Assembly (NCBI GenBank): GCA_964601895.1
Contig: CAZROT010000015.1
Coordinates: 1-41,605, forward strand
Direction: 5' to 3'
Length of the DNA: 41,605 nucleotides
Origin: CAZROT01 sp964601895
GTDB lineage: Bacteria; Pseudomonadota; Gammaproteobacteria; Enterobacterales; Enterobacteriaceae
Numbering within the stretch: the stretch's first letter is position 1; every line of letters starts with the position of its first letter. The translations under genes and the position numbers were made by a program. Of this stretch, positions 25,734 through 34,889 are shown one piece after another. Below the pieces are notes generated by a model. The model was not told where the DNA came from, did not search any database, and worked only from the letters and a program-made list of their open reading frames with translations.

Positions 25734-26252
25734 ATGGGGTTGTTTGAGAAACTTAAGTCATTGGTTTCAGATGATAAAAAGGAAAATCATACTATTGAGA
25801 TAGTTGCCCCTTTATCTGGTGAAATTGTTAATATTGAAGATGTACCGGATGTTGTTTTTGCCGAGAAGATAGTTGGTGATGGTATTGCCATAAAGCCTTC
25901 AGGTAGCACAATGGTTGCACCAGTTGATGGAATTGTCAGTAAAATATTTGAAACAAATCACGCTTTCTCTATTGAATCTGATGAAGGTATCAATCTGTTC
26001 ATCCATTTTGGTGTTGATACTGTTGAGCTGAAAGGAGAAGGTTTCAGACGCCTTGTTGAAGAAGGTCAGGTTGTCAGGAAAGGCGATGTTGTTATGGAAT
26101 TTGATTTAAAGCTGTTGAAAGAAAAAGCGAAATCTGTTTTGACTCCGGTGGTTATTTCTAATATGGACGAAGTCAAAGAGCTTATTAAGCTTGAATCATC
26201 AGGTAAAATCATTGCAGGTGAAACAGCGATTTTCTGTATAAAAAAATCATAA
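25734..26252 (+). CDS. crr: PTS glucose-specific component IIA (EIIA-Glc)
   Basis: Cytosolic phosphocarrier for glucose-type permeases and the regulator of inducer exclusion and adenylate cyclase. The ATG at 25734, after GGGAG (25723-25727), gives MGLFEKLKSLVSDD and 172 residues (169 in E. coli). The longer open frame back to 25698 overlaps ptsI and is rejected. The two active-site histidines are H76 (NHAFSIES) and H91 (FIHFGVDTVELKGEGF). Tail motif TPVVISNMDEVKELIKL is standard. It is the last pts gene; no membrane EIICB partner is in this window. Confidence 0.97.
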   Translation: MGLFEKLKSLVSDDKKENHTIEIVAPLSGEIVNIEDVPDVVFAEKIVGDGIAIKPSGSTMVAPVDGIVSKIFETNHAFSIESDEGINLFIHFGVDTVELKGEGFRRLVEEGQVVRKGDVVMEFDLKLLKEKAKSVLTPVVISNMDEVKELIKLESSGKIIAGETAIFCIKKS

Positions 26253-27424
26253 TGTCATTTTTGTACTTACATTCTTCAGGTGTTCGGTAGCAAAAACACC
26301 ATGCATCTGACCAGGCAATATGCAATGTTATGGAAATAACTGATAAAAACAGTAGCTGCCCTTGTTATTTTATATTTTACTGTTGAATTATTTCAGGCGT
26401 AGCCTGGATAAATTTATTACTGTAACTGTAATAGCTACTAACGAGGCATTTTAAGCAAAGCTATATAATAATTTTCTTGAAAATCTTCTCGAAAAGTCAG
26501 GTATTCTGATTTCAAAAACGGGGGCTGCGTTAACAGCTCCCCATTAGTTTTTTTAGCAATCCAGCTAAAACTGCATTCCCTGCTCAGTCCCTTTACACTT
26601 TCCCTGACAGCCGCATTCCCTTGCGTTATACCTTGCACGATCCAAGTGCAACTCATTTCTTTATAGCTTTTACTTCATTCTTGAGCTCACAACGATTTCT
26701 GCTCATTGTTTAGAGTTAAACTTGAAAAAATATTTTGTTCTGTATTGAAATAGCTTTTATTTATTCCCTTATTCTGAGCATATATCGTTAATTTTTTATA
26801 CCGCATCAATCTGTGAAATGAAAAAACTATGAATAATTTCCTTAACTTATGCAGTATTTTTCCGGGTTATGTAGAATAATACAGTAATCATTAATTAATT
26901 AGTAATCTGTCAGTAAATCTTCATGTGACGATTAACTATGTATTTTTATTCAGTCTACTAATATGGTCTCTTAAGTTAGTCAGACAGGCAAGATATCCTG
27001 CAGGCAGGTTTTACTTCATTTTTAATTAACAAATTAGATAATGTTATGATTATATTATAAATAAATCAATTTTTTGCCAGGTCAGATGGATTTAATATCA
27101 TTAATATCCTACATTCATTGTAATATATTTCTTACACAGCTATTGGAGATAGCCTTGAAATCATTATTTATACGAATGAAGAATTTACATTCATTTTAAT
27201 AAAAAACCGGTGAAATTTTATTTCAGCCAGGATATTGGCTGGATGTCGCTGGCGTTAGCTTAAAAAATAAGCAATGTTATCTGTCTGGATTGACGTTGTG
27301 ATGTTCTGGCGTTATTTGATCTAATCAGCAGAATGGTAAGGCGAGATTATTTTTACTTATTTAGCAAGCCGGGGTTATATTACAATGTAGTTAAATGTGT
27401 TTATTAAGTGATAAGGAATAAAGA
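26253..27424. other. 1.17-kb gene-poor AT-rich region
   Basis: No credible gene is seen between crr and the DUF2165 gene. E. coli has pdxK and cysM near here, and I find no trace of them. A minus-strand frame at 26438-26656 (72 codons) contains a terminator-like hairpin and lacks a ribosome site, so I leave it out. Small inverted repeats occur, for example CAGCCA/TGGCTG (27224-27241). The region may be eroded former coding sequence. Confidence 0.55.
26520..26554. terminator. Bidirectional terminator-like hairpin
   Basis: GGGGGCTG (26520-26527) pairs with CAGCTCCCC (26534-26542), with one bulged T and a 6-base loop. Seven T follow at 26548-26554. On the other strand five T follow after one G. 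It lies 268 bases after crr, so it is a late terminator for the pts operon, or for a lost neighbour. Confidence 0.6.
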
Positions 27425-27943
27425 ATGTTTTTAATAAACAACAAAATATATGTTATCAGATTGTCAAAAATTACTCTGGTTGCTGCTATGGCATTTTATG
27501 CAACTCTGGTTGTGATTGGTAATCTTTTTGATTTTAACAGCAACCTTGAATTTGTTCGTCACGTTCTGGCTATGGATAGTATTTTCCCGAACAGTAAAAT
27601 TATGTATCGTGCTATTAAAAATGAAGTTGTAGTTTATTCTTTTTATTTTTTTATTATATTTCTGGAAGCCATAACGGCGGTATTATGCTGGATGGGTGCG
27701 TTTGCTTTATTGCGATCATTCAGAGCGCCAGATAATACCTTTCAAAAATCGAAAGGCATTGCTATTGCAGGTTTGACGATTGGATTCCTCACATGGCAGG
27801 TTTGTTTTATGTCCATTGGTGGAGAATGGTTCGCAATGTGGCAGTCTGGTACGTGGAACGGCCTTCAGGCATCATTCAGGATATTTGTGATGTTTATTAG
27901 TATTCTTGTTTATTTAACCATGGAAAATGATAATGTTGAATGA
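27425..27943 (+). CDS. DUF2165-family small membrane protein
   Basis: 172 residues, ATG start with AAGGA (27413-27417). The pattern fits DUF2165: a first membrane helix (about 17-34), then FDFNSNLEFVRHVLAMD, and three further helices (about 70-95, 110-130 and 150-167). The signature GGEWFAMWQSGTWNG lies before the last helix. Family function is unknown; the protein is inner-membrane by prediction. It stands alone in an AT-rich stretch, with no partner gene. Confidence 0.85.
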   Translation: MFLINNKIYVIRLSKITLVAAMAFYATLVVIGNLFDFNSNLEFVRHVLAMDSIFPNSKIMYRAIKNEVVVYSFYFFIIFLEAITAVLCWMGAFALLRSFRAPDNTFQKSKGIAIAGLTIGFLTWQVCFMSIGGEWFAMWQSGTWNGLQASFRIFVMFISILVYLTMENDNVE

Positions 27944-28105
27944 AAATTACAAATAATTTTTTGCTACTACTGTAACATTCACCAGATGAACAGGTTTCAT
28001 GGCAGTAATTAAATCATTCTTTAATAGAATCAATATTACTGTATTAGTATCTTTGATATTAATTTAGTATTCAGTTTATTTTGAAATTAATAACAATTAA
28101 AACTG

Positions 28106-28133
28106 GCCTGAAAAAATCTTTTTAAATACAGGC
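28106..28133 (+). repeat. Hairpin in the queF leader
   Basis: GCCTG (28106-28110) pairs with CAGGC (28129-28133). Inside, AAAAA and TTTTT can pair too. It is 30 bases before the queF start and could affect translation. I compared it with preQ1 riboswitches and do not see the required features. Confidence 0.35.
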
Positions 28134-28163
28134 AAGTTTATAACTAAATACAGTCAGGAAATA

Positions 28164-29012
28164 ATGATGTCCTTATATCAAAACAACCAAATTCTGGCCA
28201 CCCTTGCACCAGGGAAAGAAACAAACTATCCCGGTTGTTATGATGCCATGCTCCTCCAGGCGGTACCTCGTAGTATGAATCGCGAGCAGCTTCGACTTCA
28301 TGCTGAAAATTTACCGTTTCATGGTGCTGATATCTGGACGTTATATGAACTTTCCTGGCTAAATAGCAACGGCTTACCACAAGTCGCTGTCGGGGAGTTA
28401 ATTCTGGATGCCGGCAGTAAGCATTTAATAGAATCAAAAAGTCTTAAATTGTATCTGAATAGTTTTAATCAGATGCGTTTTCTCGACTGGGAAGCTGTGC
28501 GTATTGTCTTAAAACGCGATCTCTCTCTGTGCGCACAAGGTGAGGTCAGTATAAGACTGTTTGCACTGAACGAACTGGTAAATCAGCACATAAGTAATCT
28601 GGATGGCGAATGTATTGATGAGCAGGATATCAGTATCAATGACTATACATTCAATAATGCTTATCTGGAAAATGCCGTGGGGAGTCATGTCGTTGAAGAA
28701 ACACTGGTAAGTCATTTACTGAAATCTAACTGCCTTATCACCCGTCAGCCAGATTGGGGATCAGTACAAATTTATTATCATGGCCGACAAATTAACCGGG
28801 AAGCATTACTGCGTTACCTCGTTTCATTTCGTCATCATGATGAGTTTCATGAGCAGTGTGTTGAGCGTATTTTTAACGATATATTATATTTTTGTCGGCC
28901 GCAGGCACTGGCTGTCTGTGCACGTTATACGCGCCGGGGAGGAATAGATATTAATCCCTGGCGAGCTAACTGTTATTATCTGGCACCAACAGGGCGTCTG
29001 GCACGGCAATAG
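28164..29012 (+). CDS. queF: NADPH-dependent 7-cyano-7-deazaguanine reductase
   Basis: Reduces preQ0 to preQ1 in queuosine synthesis for tRNA. It is 282 residues from the first ATG (28164) or 281 from the adjacent second ATG (28167), which aligns with the E. coli start; AGGA at 28156-28159 serves either. Catalytic Cys lies in LKSNCLITRQPDWGS (about 190). The nitrile-reductase signature ESKSLKLYLNSFNQ is in the first half, and FRHHDEFHEQCVERIF and YTRRGGIDINPWR follow. The neighbour ppnN matches E. coli order. Confidence 0.97.
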   Translation: MMSLYQNNQILATLAPGKETNYPGCYDAMLLQAVPRSMNREQLRLHAENLPFHGADIWTLYELSWLNSNGLPQVAVGELILDAGSKHLIESKSLKLYLNSFNQMRFLDWEAVRIVLKRDLSLCAQGEVSIRLFALNELVNQHISNLDGECIDEQDISINDYTFNNAYLENAVGSHVVEETLVSHLLKSNCLITRQPDWGSVQIYYHGRQINREALLRYLVSFRHHDEFHEQCVERIFNDILYFCRPQALAVCARYTRRGGIDINPWRANCYYLAPTGRLARQ

Positions 29013-29202
29013 TCATTCATTAACAACGCACCATTAAGACGCATGAGATAGGCAGACTGGTATCCTTAGCATCACTGATATCCTGTAGATGGTGAGAGAA
29101 AACCAATATAGAGTAATGTATAAATCAATTTCTGATAAATGATAAAAGCCTGTAATAACAGGGAGTCATTATTTCAGTCTGCAGAGCCTTAAGGAGTCAA
29201 TT

Positions 29203-30567
29203 TTGATTACACATATCAGTCCACTGGGTTCAATGGATCTGCTCTCACAAATAGAAGTTGATATGCTAAAGAGCAGTGCCGACAGTGAACTCTATCGTCT
29301 GTTTCGTAATTGCTCGCTTGCTGTGCTGAATTCAGGTAGCCATACCGACAACAGCAAAGAATTACTCTCGCGCTATGAAACCTTTGATATTAATGTATTA
29401 CGTCGCGAACGTGGTGTTAAGCTTGAGCTGGTGAATGCACCAGAGCATGCTTTTGTTGACGGGAAAATTATTCGTTCTCTGCAGGCTAATTTATTCACTG
29501 TATTACGCGATATCCTGTTTGTTAATGGCCAGCTTGTCAATGCGGGTAGTTTGCAACATCCGGGTATGACAAATTCCAGTCATTTGACTAATCTGGTATT
29601 TGCCATTTTACGTAATGCACGGGCATTGCATATTGCTGAGCAGCCTAACATGATAGTGTGCTGGGGAGGGCATGCAATCAATGAAACTGAATATTTGTAT
29701 GCACGTAAAGTTGGCAGCCAGTTAGGATTACGAGAACTGAATATCTGTACCGGATGTGGCCCCGGTGTTATGGAAGCGCCGATGAAAGGTGCTGCAGTGG
29801 GTCATGCACAACAGCGTTATAAGCAGGGGCGTTTTATTGGTGTGACCGAACCTGCCATTATTGCTGCAGAGCCACCGAATCCGCTGGTAACTGAACTGGT
29901 TATTATGCCAGATATTGAAAAACGCCTGGAAGCCTTTGTACGTATTGCCCATGGCATTATCATTTTTCCTGGTGGAGTGGGTACCGCAGAAGAGCTGCTG
30001 TATCTGTTAGGTATCTTAATGAATCCGGAAAACAGCGCACAGGTCCTGCCTTTAGTGCTGACAGGCCCTGAAGAAAGTGCAGAGTATTTTCATGTCCTGA
30101 ATGAATTTATTGTAAATACTCTCGGTGATAAAGCCTGTGAATTTTATCAAATTATCATTGATGATCCTGATGAAGTTGCCCGTCAGATGAAAAAATCTAT
30201 GCCTCTGGTAAAAGCGAATCGCCTTGAGCGTGGAGATGCCTATAGTTTTAACTGGTCAATTAAAATCGCTTCAGATTTGCAACTACCTTTTGAACCCACT
30301 CATCAAAATATGGCCAATTTGAATCTGTATCCGAATCTGCCATCAGAGCAGTTAGCTGCCATGTTGCGCCGTGCATTTTCAGGTATCGTGGCGGGCAATG
30401 TAAAGGAAGCGGGTATACATGCTATTGAAAATCATGGTCCGTTTAAACTGCATGGTGATCCCGGATTAATGAAATGTATGGATGATTTGCTGCAATATTT
30501 TATTGCGCAGCACCGTATGAAATTGCCTGGTACAGTGTACACACCCTGTTATGAAATCTGTTCCTGA
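29203..30567 (+). CDS. ppnN: Nucleotide 5'-monophosphate nucleosidase PpnN (LOG family)
   Basis: Cleaves purine and pyrimidine monophosphates to base and ribose 5-phosphate; in E. coli it is activated by (p)ppGpp. It was formerly ygdH. It is 454 residues, the E. coli length, from a TTG start with AAGGAG (29191-29196). The LOG core shows CWGGHAINETEY, NICTGCGPGVMEAPMKGA and the loop FPGGVGTAEELLYLLG. N- and C-terminal extensions flank the core as in the family. It ends 17 bases before convergent rlmM. The intervening E. coli genes (sdaCB, xni, fuc) are absent. Confidence 0.97.
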   Translation: MITHISPLGSMDLLSQIEVDMLKSSADSELYRLFRNCSLAVLNSGSHTDNSKELLSRYETFDINVLRRERGVKLELVNAPEHAFVDGKIIRSLQANLFTVLRDILFVNGQLVNAGSLQHPGMTNSSHLTNLVFAILRNARALHIAEQPNMIVCWGGHAINETEYLYARKVGSQLGLRELNICTGCGPGVMEAPMKGAAVGHAQQRYKQGRFIGVTEPAIIAAEPPNPLVTELVIMPDIEKRLEAFVRIAHGIIIFPGGVGTAEELLYLLGILMNPENSAQVLPLVLTGPEESAEYFHVLNEFIVNTLGDKACEFYQIIIDDPDEVARQMKKSMPLVKANRLERGDAYSFNWSIKIASDLQLPFEPTHQNMANLNLYPNLPSEQLAAMLRRAFSGIVAGNVKEAGIHAIENHGPFKLHGDPGLMKCMDDLLQYFIAQHRMKLPGTVYTPCYEICS

Positions 30568-30584
30568 TGGAGAAAAAGTTACCT

Positions 30585-31697
30585 TTACCAGGGTATCTGG
30601 CGTTCATCAGGGTGCTCTCGCATTGCAGGCCAGATACGGCGCACATGGACAGTGATTTCTGCGCGGTCGTGGTAGAGCTGTTTTGCCTGAATGTGTGCCT
30701 CAATGTTATGGCTGCTTAATTGCCCGCGTATCATGAGTATATTTTGAGTGACGGCTTCATAACGTTTTTTCATTGGTAGCTTAAGGTTAAAAATAGCCTC
30801 ACGGCACCACCCTTTAACTAACCACTCTGTCACCAGTTGAGCCACTCTGCTGGGTTTTTCAACCATATCACACACCAGCCAATAGATGTTGCGCTGCCAT
30901 GGTTTAAATTTAAAGCCGTCAATCTGGTGATGTTTTACCTGTCCGGTATCCATCAGGCTTTTGGCCATGGTAGCGTTATCTACCGCATGTACCATCATGC
31001 TGCGCTGTACTAACTGATATGTCCATCCACCAGGGGATGCACCAAGATCAACGGCATGCATACCACTTGCCAGACGCTGATCCCATTCGTCAATAGGGAT
31101 GAAAAGATGGAATGCTTCTTCCAGTTTCAACGTTGAACGACTGGGTGCATCCACAGAGAGTTTTAAACGAGGAATGCCCATATAGAAAGGGGAATTGTTA
31201 TTGTGCAGGGAATAACCAACATAACAGCAACCAGGCGCAATGAAAAAAACGTGTATTACCGGGCGTCGCGTGCTTTCCTGGAAAGTGAGCAGCTTGTGTG
31301 CCCGCATGGCATTACGCAGAGGGACGGTCAGTTTACGGCAAAATTTCAGTAATGCTTTGCTGCTGTTAGTATCAGGGACTTCAACACGTAGCTGACCCGC
31401 CTGTTCAATCACACCCGACAGCATGGTAATAATAGGTGAAATGCGATCTTCGGGAGGCAAGGAAGATAACAGTTTTCCTGTGCGCACTATCTGGCGGGAA
31501 AAGATCAATTGACCAAAAGGGGTTTCTCGTATCAGTCGTTCGGCATCTTCATCCTGGTCACAGGTGAACAGGACATAACCGCTATTTTCTTTTGCCTGCG
31601 CGCGTCCGGAAATTTTTTTTTGCGCGGCTTTTTCGCTAATTTCTGCTGCGCATTCTTTTTCAAAACCTGAGCGGCAGTATAGCAGTATGTTATTCAT
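30585..31697 (-). CDS. rlmM: 23S rRNA 2'-O-ribose C2498 methyltransferase
   Basis: Methylates the ribose of C2498 in 23S rRNA. It is 370 residues (366 in E. coli). The N-terminal THUMP-like region is followed by the SAM-binding methyltransferase motif HAVDLGASPGGWTYQLVQR (about 218-236). The acceptor-site segment WLVCDMVEKPSRVAQL follows. Its ATG overlaps the ygdD stop by one base (TAATG), so the two are translationally coupled. Confidence 0.96.
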   Translation of the reverse strand: MNNILLYCRSGFEKECAAEISEKAAQKKISGRAQAKENSGYVLFTCDQDEDAERLIRETPFGQLIFSRQIVRTGKLLSSLPPEDRISPIITMLSGVIEQAGQLRVEVPDTNSSKALLKFCRKLTVPLRNAMRAHKLLTFQESTRRPVIHVFFIAPGCCYVGYSLHNNNSPFYMGIPRLKLSVDAPSRSTLKLEEAFHLFIPIDEWDQRLASGMHAVDLGASPGGWTYQLVQRSMMVHAVDNATMAKSLMDTGQVKHHQIDGFKFKPWQRNIYWLVCDMVEKPSRVAQLVTEWLVKGWCREAIFNLKLPMKKRYEAVTQNILMIRGQLSSHNIEAHIQAKQLYHDRAEITVHVRRIWPAMREHPDERQIPW

Positions 31698-32083
31698 TAC
31701 ATTTTCTCTTTTTTAAGGTAGAACGCACCCGCCATCATCAACATCCATCCCACCAGCAAGCACAGACCGCCGGTGGGAGTGAGATACGCCAAAAATTTCT
31801 GATGGGATAATGCAAATCCATACAGGCTACCACTAAACAGCAGGATTCCTGCAGTCAGAAAAAAGCCGCTCCAGCGAAACCAGATACTGTCCCGCCATTG
31901 CATAATGGCAGCCAGAAACAGTATGGCTAGTGTATGAATACGCTGATATTCAAGTCCGATATTTATTTTGTGCCTGTCATCGCTACTCAGCGCTCCATCC
32001 AGCATATGGCTACTTAATGCACCCAATGCAGTAAACAGAAAACCGCTGCCAGCAGCAAAAATGAGCATGATTCTACTGTTCAT
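31697..32083 (-). CDS. ygdD: DUF423-family inner-membrane protein
   Basis: 128 residues (131 in E. coli), four predicted membrane helices. The N-terminus is MNSRIMLIFAAGSGFLFTAL, followed by GALSSHML, which is typical of the family. Function is unknown. It is coupled to rlmM as in E. coli. The next E. coli genes, gcvA and ygdI, are missing here, so the 266 bases to csdA hold only promoters for the two divergent transcripts. Confidence 0.94.
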   Translation of the reverse strand: MNSRIMLIFAAGSGFLFTALGALSSHMLDGALSSDDRHKINIGLEYQRIHTLAILFLAAIMQWRDSIWFRWSGFFLTAGILLFSGSLYGFALSHQKFLAYLTPTGGLCLLVGWMLMMAGAFYLKKEKM

Positions 32084-32349
32084 GGTTATTTATTTCACCT
32101 TTTTACTGTTTATTATTCTGTGTCTTTTTGTGCCAGAGGTACTATGTCGTTGTGGCACAACTATCTTTTGCTATCTTAAGTTGTAGTGGGGTAGTGATGT
32201 GCATAGAAATTGGTATCATACGCGGTCAGAAAAAAAATGCCCGTCAATACTGTCGTATTACCGGTGACTTCAGTCGGTAGATAAAATAAGGGATCGCTCG
32301 ATGTGATGGCAATAGTCCGTAGTAATGATAGTGATTTTCAGGAAATAAA

Positions 32350-33564
32350 ATGAGTATAAAATTTTTTGATCCTGCGGTTTTTCGCCAAAATTTTCCTGCG
32401 CTGGTGAATGGCAAAAGCATTTATCTTGACAGTGCTGCCACTGCGCTGAAACCAGATGCTGTTATTCAGGCAATTCATCAACGTTATAGCGGTATGGCAT
32501 CAACAGTACATCGTAGCCAGCATGCAGCGGCACGCTCACTGACGCTAAATTTTGAACAAACGCGGCATCAGGTAGCAGAATTTATTAATGCCCCGAATGC
32601 GACAGATATTGTCTGGACACAGGGTGCTACTGAGGCTATCAATCTGGTTGCACAGAGTTACGCCCGCCCGCGCCTGCAGCCAGGTGATGAAATCATTGTC
32701 AGTGAAGCAGAGCACCATGCCAATTTGATTCCATGGTTAATCGTAGCCCGGCAAACGGGTGCCCGGGTAATCAGATTACCCCTTGGCGCGGATAGCCTGC
32801 CTGATTTGGATAAACTGCCAGCATTGTTCACCGACAGAACACGTCTGCTGGCTCTCGGTCAGATGTCAAATGTTACTGGAGGCAGACCAGATTTAGTGCG
32901 CGCTACCGAATTTGCTCATCGCCATAACTGCGTTGTTGTCATTGATGGTGCACAGGGAATTGTGCACTGTCCGGTTGATGTAACAATGATGAATATTGAT
33001 TTTTATGCTTTTTCTGCTCATAAACTTTATGGCCCTGATTCCGTCGGGGTGCTTTATGGCAGGGCTGATTTACTGGCTGATATGCCTCCCTGGCAGGGAG
33101 GGGGTAAGATGCTGACCCAGGCGTCTTTTGACGATTTTATACCTGAGGCTGTACCTTACCGTTTTGAAGCAGGTACCCCGAATATTGCCGGTGTTACCGG
33201 TTTTTCTGCAGTGCTGGCCTGGCTTGCGGGTATCGATCTCATGGCCGCTGAACATTACTCTCAGGAGCTGGCTCAGCGCGCACAGGAAAAACTGTCGACT
33301 CTGCCAGGTTTTCGTAGTTTTCGCTGCCCTGGTTCCAGTATTCTGGCCTTTGAGTTTGCTGATATACATCACAGTGATCTGGCCACTTTGTTGTCTGAAC
33401 AGGGCATTGCTTTGCGAAGCGGCCAGCACTGCGCACAACCACTGTGTATGGCTTTAAAGACCAGTGGTTGTCTGCGTGCTTCTTTTGCTCCCTACAATAC
33501 CACCGACGAAGTTGATGCATTGTGTGTGGCTGTTGACTATGCACTTTCCCTGCTACGGAGCTAG
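32350..33564 (+). CDS. csdA: Cysteine desulfurase CsdA
   Basis: PLP enzyme that removes sulfur from cysteine as a persulfide and hands it to CsdE. It is 404 residues (401 in E. coli). The PLP lysine is in FSAHKLYGPDSVG (about 222). VIDGAQG holds the PLP-binding Asp, and EAEHHANLIPW is conserved. The active Cys is in LRSGQHCAQPLC near the end. The ATG is preceded by AGGA. It pairs with csdE 31 bases downstream. With thiI also here, it is one possible sulfur source for tRNA thiolation. Confidence 0.96.
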   Translation: MSIKFFDPAVFRQNFPALVNGKSIYLDSAATALKPDAVIQAIHQRYSGMASTVHRSQHAAARSLTLNFEQTRHQVAEFINAPNATDIVWTQGATEAINLVAQSYARPRLQPGDEIIVSEAEHHANLIPWLIVARQTGARVIRLPLGADSLPDLDKLPALFTDRTRLLALGQMSNVTGGRPDLVRATEFAHRHNCVVVIDGAQGIVHCPVDVTMMNIDFYAFSAHKLYGPDSVGVLYGRADLLADMPPWQGGGKMLTQASFDDFIPEAVPYRFEAGTPNIAGVTGFSAVLAWLAGIDLMAAEHYSQELAQRAQEKLSTLPGFRSFRCPGSSILAFEFADIHHSDLATLLSEQGIALRSGQHCAQPLCMALKTSGCLRASFAPYNTTDEVDALCVAVDYALSLLRS

Positions 33565-33595
33565 CAGCATCTGCGAGCGTACTAAACTGAGAAAT

Positions 33596-34054
33596 ATGAC
33601 TGTGATAATAGCACCACACCCCTTTGGCTATGAAATTACTGCCAGGGAAGTTAGCAATATCTTCAGACAATGCTGTTATTGGGAGGATCGTTATCGACAG
33701 TTACTGCGCCTGGCTGTTTTACTTCCAGTATTACCGGATACGTTAAAACAACAGGAAATGGAACTGGCGGGCTGTGAAAATCGTGTCTGGCTGGGTCATC
33801 AAAAATTACCGGATGGCAGCCTGCATTTTTATGGTGATAGCGAAGGGAGAATTGTACGTGGCTTATTAGCGATATTATTCACTGAAATTGAAGGGAAAAC
33901 ACCGGAGCAATTAGTGAAAAGCGATCCGTTAGTTTTTTTTGAACAGCTGGGATTACGCCAGCAACTGAGTACTTCACGCGCCACTGGCTTAGGGGTGCTG
34001 GTGCAAAAAATCATGACTATTGCAGCTCAGTATCAGGATAATTCGCAGGATTAA
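33596..34054 (+). CDS. csdE: Sulfur acceptor protein CsdE
   Basis: Accepts persulfide sulfur from CsdA and works with TcdA (CsdL). The ATG at 33596 gives MTVIIAPHPFGYEI, matching the E. coli start region, and 152 residues (147 in E. coli). The longer open frame back to 33464 overlaps csdA and is rejected. The sulfur-carrying Cys60 is in LAGCENRVWLG, and GDSEGRIVRGLLAIL follows. Its last 38 bases overlap the convergent tcdA gene. Confidence 0.96.
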   Translation: MTVIIAPHPFGYEITAREVSNIFRQCCYWEDRYRQLLRLAVLLPVLPDTLKQQEMELAGCENRVWLGHQKLPDGSLHFYGDSEGRIVRGLLAILFTEIEGKTPEQLVKSDPLVFFEQLGLRQQLSTSRATGLGVLVQKIMTIAAQYQDNSQD

Positions 34055-34841
34055 TGTTACTGCGTTGCCTGCGCAGCATTTTTTTTAACGCATGGGATAC
34101 AGCGACAAAGCCAAATGTGGCCGTCACCATAGTAACGGCGCCGAGTCCGCTGGCACAGTCCATGCGCCCTGATGTGGGAGTAGTGCAGGCTTTATCGTTT
34201 TTTTGTGGATAAATTAGCGGTTCACAGGAAAACACACAATCAATGCCCAGCTTGCCTTTACTATTTTTAAGCAGATGAAAGTCGCGCTTTAGCGTTGAGC
34301 GTAATCTGGCGGCAAGGGGATCCTGAATGGTGTTTGCCAGATCGACTACCCTGATACGGGTAGGATCACATTGTCCTCCAGCGCCCCCTGTGGTGACCGA
34401 TGGAATTTTATGACGACGACAAAAGGCCAGTAATGCGGCCTTGGCGTGTACGCTATCGATGGCATCAATCACATAACTGAAATCTTTATTCAGTATTTCA
34501 GCTACATTATCGGGGGTAATAAAATCATCAATACAGGTCACCTGACATTGGGGATTGATGGCAAGTATGCGTTCAGCCATAGCCTGTGTTTTAGGGCGCC
34601 CAACCTGCTGAGTGGTTGTATGGATCTGACGATTAGTGTTCGTGATGCAGATATCATCCATATCCACCAGAGTAATATGGCCAATTCCTGTACGTGCCAG
34701 TGCTTCAGCTGCCCACGAGCCCACTCCTCCAAGGCCTACTACACAAATGTGCGCCTGTGCGAATAATGCCAGTGCCTGATTACCATAAAGGCGGGCGATA
34801 CCACCAAAACGCTGATGATAACTGTCGCTGTATATCGTCAT
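34017..34841 (-). CDS. tcdA: tRNA threonylcarbamoyladenosine dehydratase
   Basis: E1-like enzyme that cyclises t6A37 to ct6A37 in tRNA using ATP, with help from CsdA-CsdE. It is 274 residues (268 in E. coli). The nucleotide site is VGLGGVGSWAAEALARTGIG (about 36-55). The strand LVDMDDICITNTNRQ and IDAIDSVHAKAALL match the ThiF/MoeB fold. TSGRMDCASGLGAVTMV lies near the end. Its 3' end overlaps csdE by 38 bases in opposite orientation. mltA lies upstream on the same strand, as in E. coli. Confidence 0.96.
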   Translation of the reverse strand: MTIYSDSYHQRFGGIARLYGNQALALFAQAHICVVGLGGVGSWAAEALARTGIGHITLVDMDDICITNTNRQIHTTTQQVGRPKTQAMAERILAINPQCQVTCIDDFITPDNVAEILNKDFSYVIDAIDSVHAKAALLAFCRRHKIPSVTTGGAGGQCDPTRIRVVDLANTIQDPLAARLRSTLKRDFHLLKNSKGKLGIDCVFSCEPLIYPQKNDKACTTPTSGRMDCASGLGAVTMVTATFGFVAVSHALKKMLRRQRSNINPANYPDTELQ

Positions 34842-34889
34842 TTTTTACCTTTGAGAAAACATAACTGCCTGAGGATATCTGTATTATTT

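Noticed and set aside
26438..26656. 72-codon minus-strand frame
   Set aside because: No ribosome site, contains a terminator-like hairpin and poly-A/T tracts, and I recognise no family. Could be a relic, but not supported as a gene.
28101..28163. preQ1 riboswitch before queF
   Set aside because: A hairpin is present, but the preQ1-I tail pairing into the loop and the conserved A-rich 3' segment are not; enterobacterial queF is not generally riboswitch-controlled.
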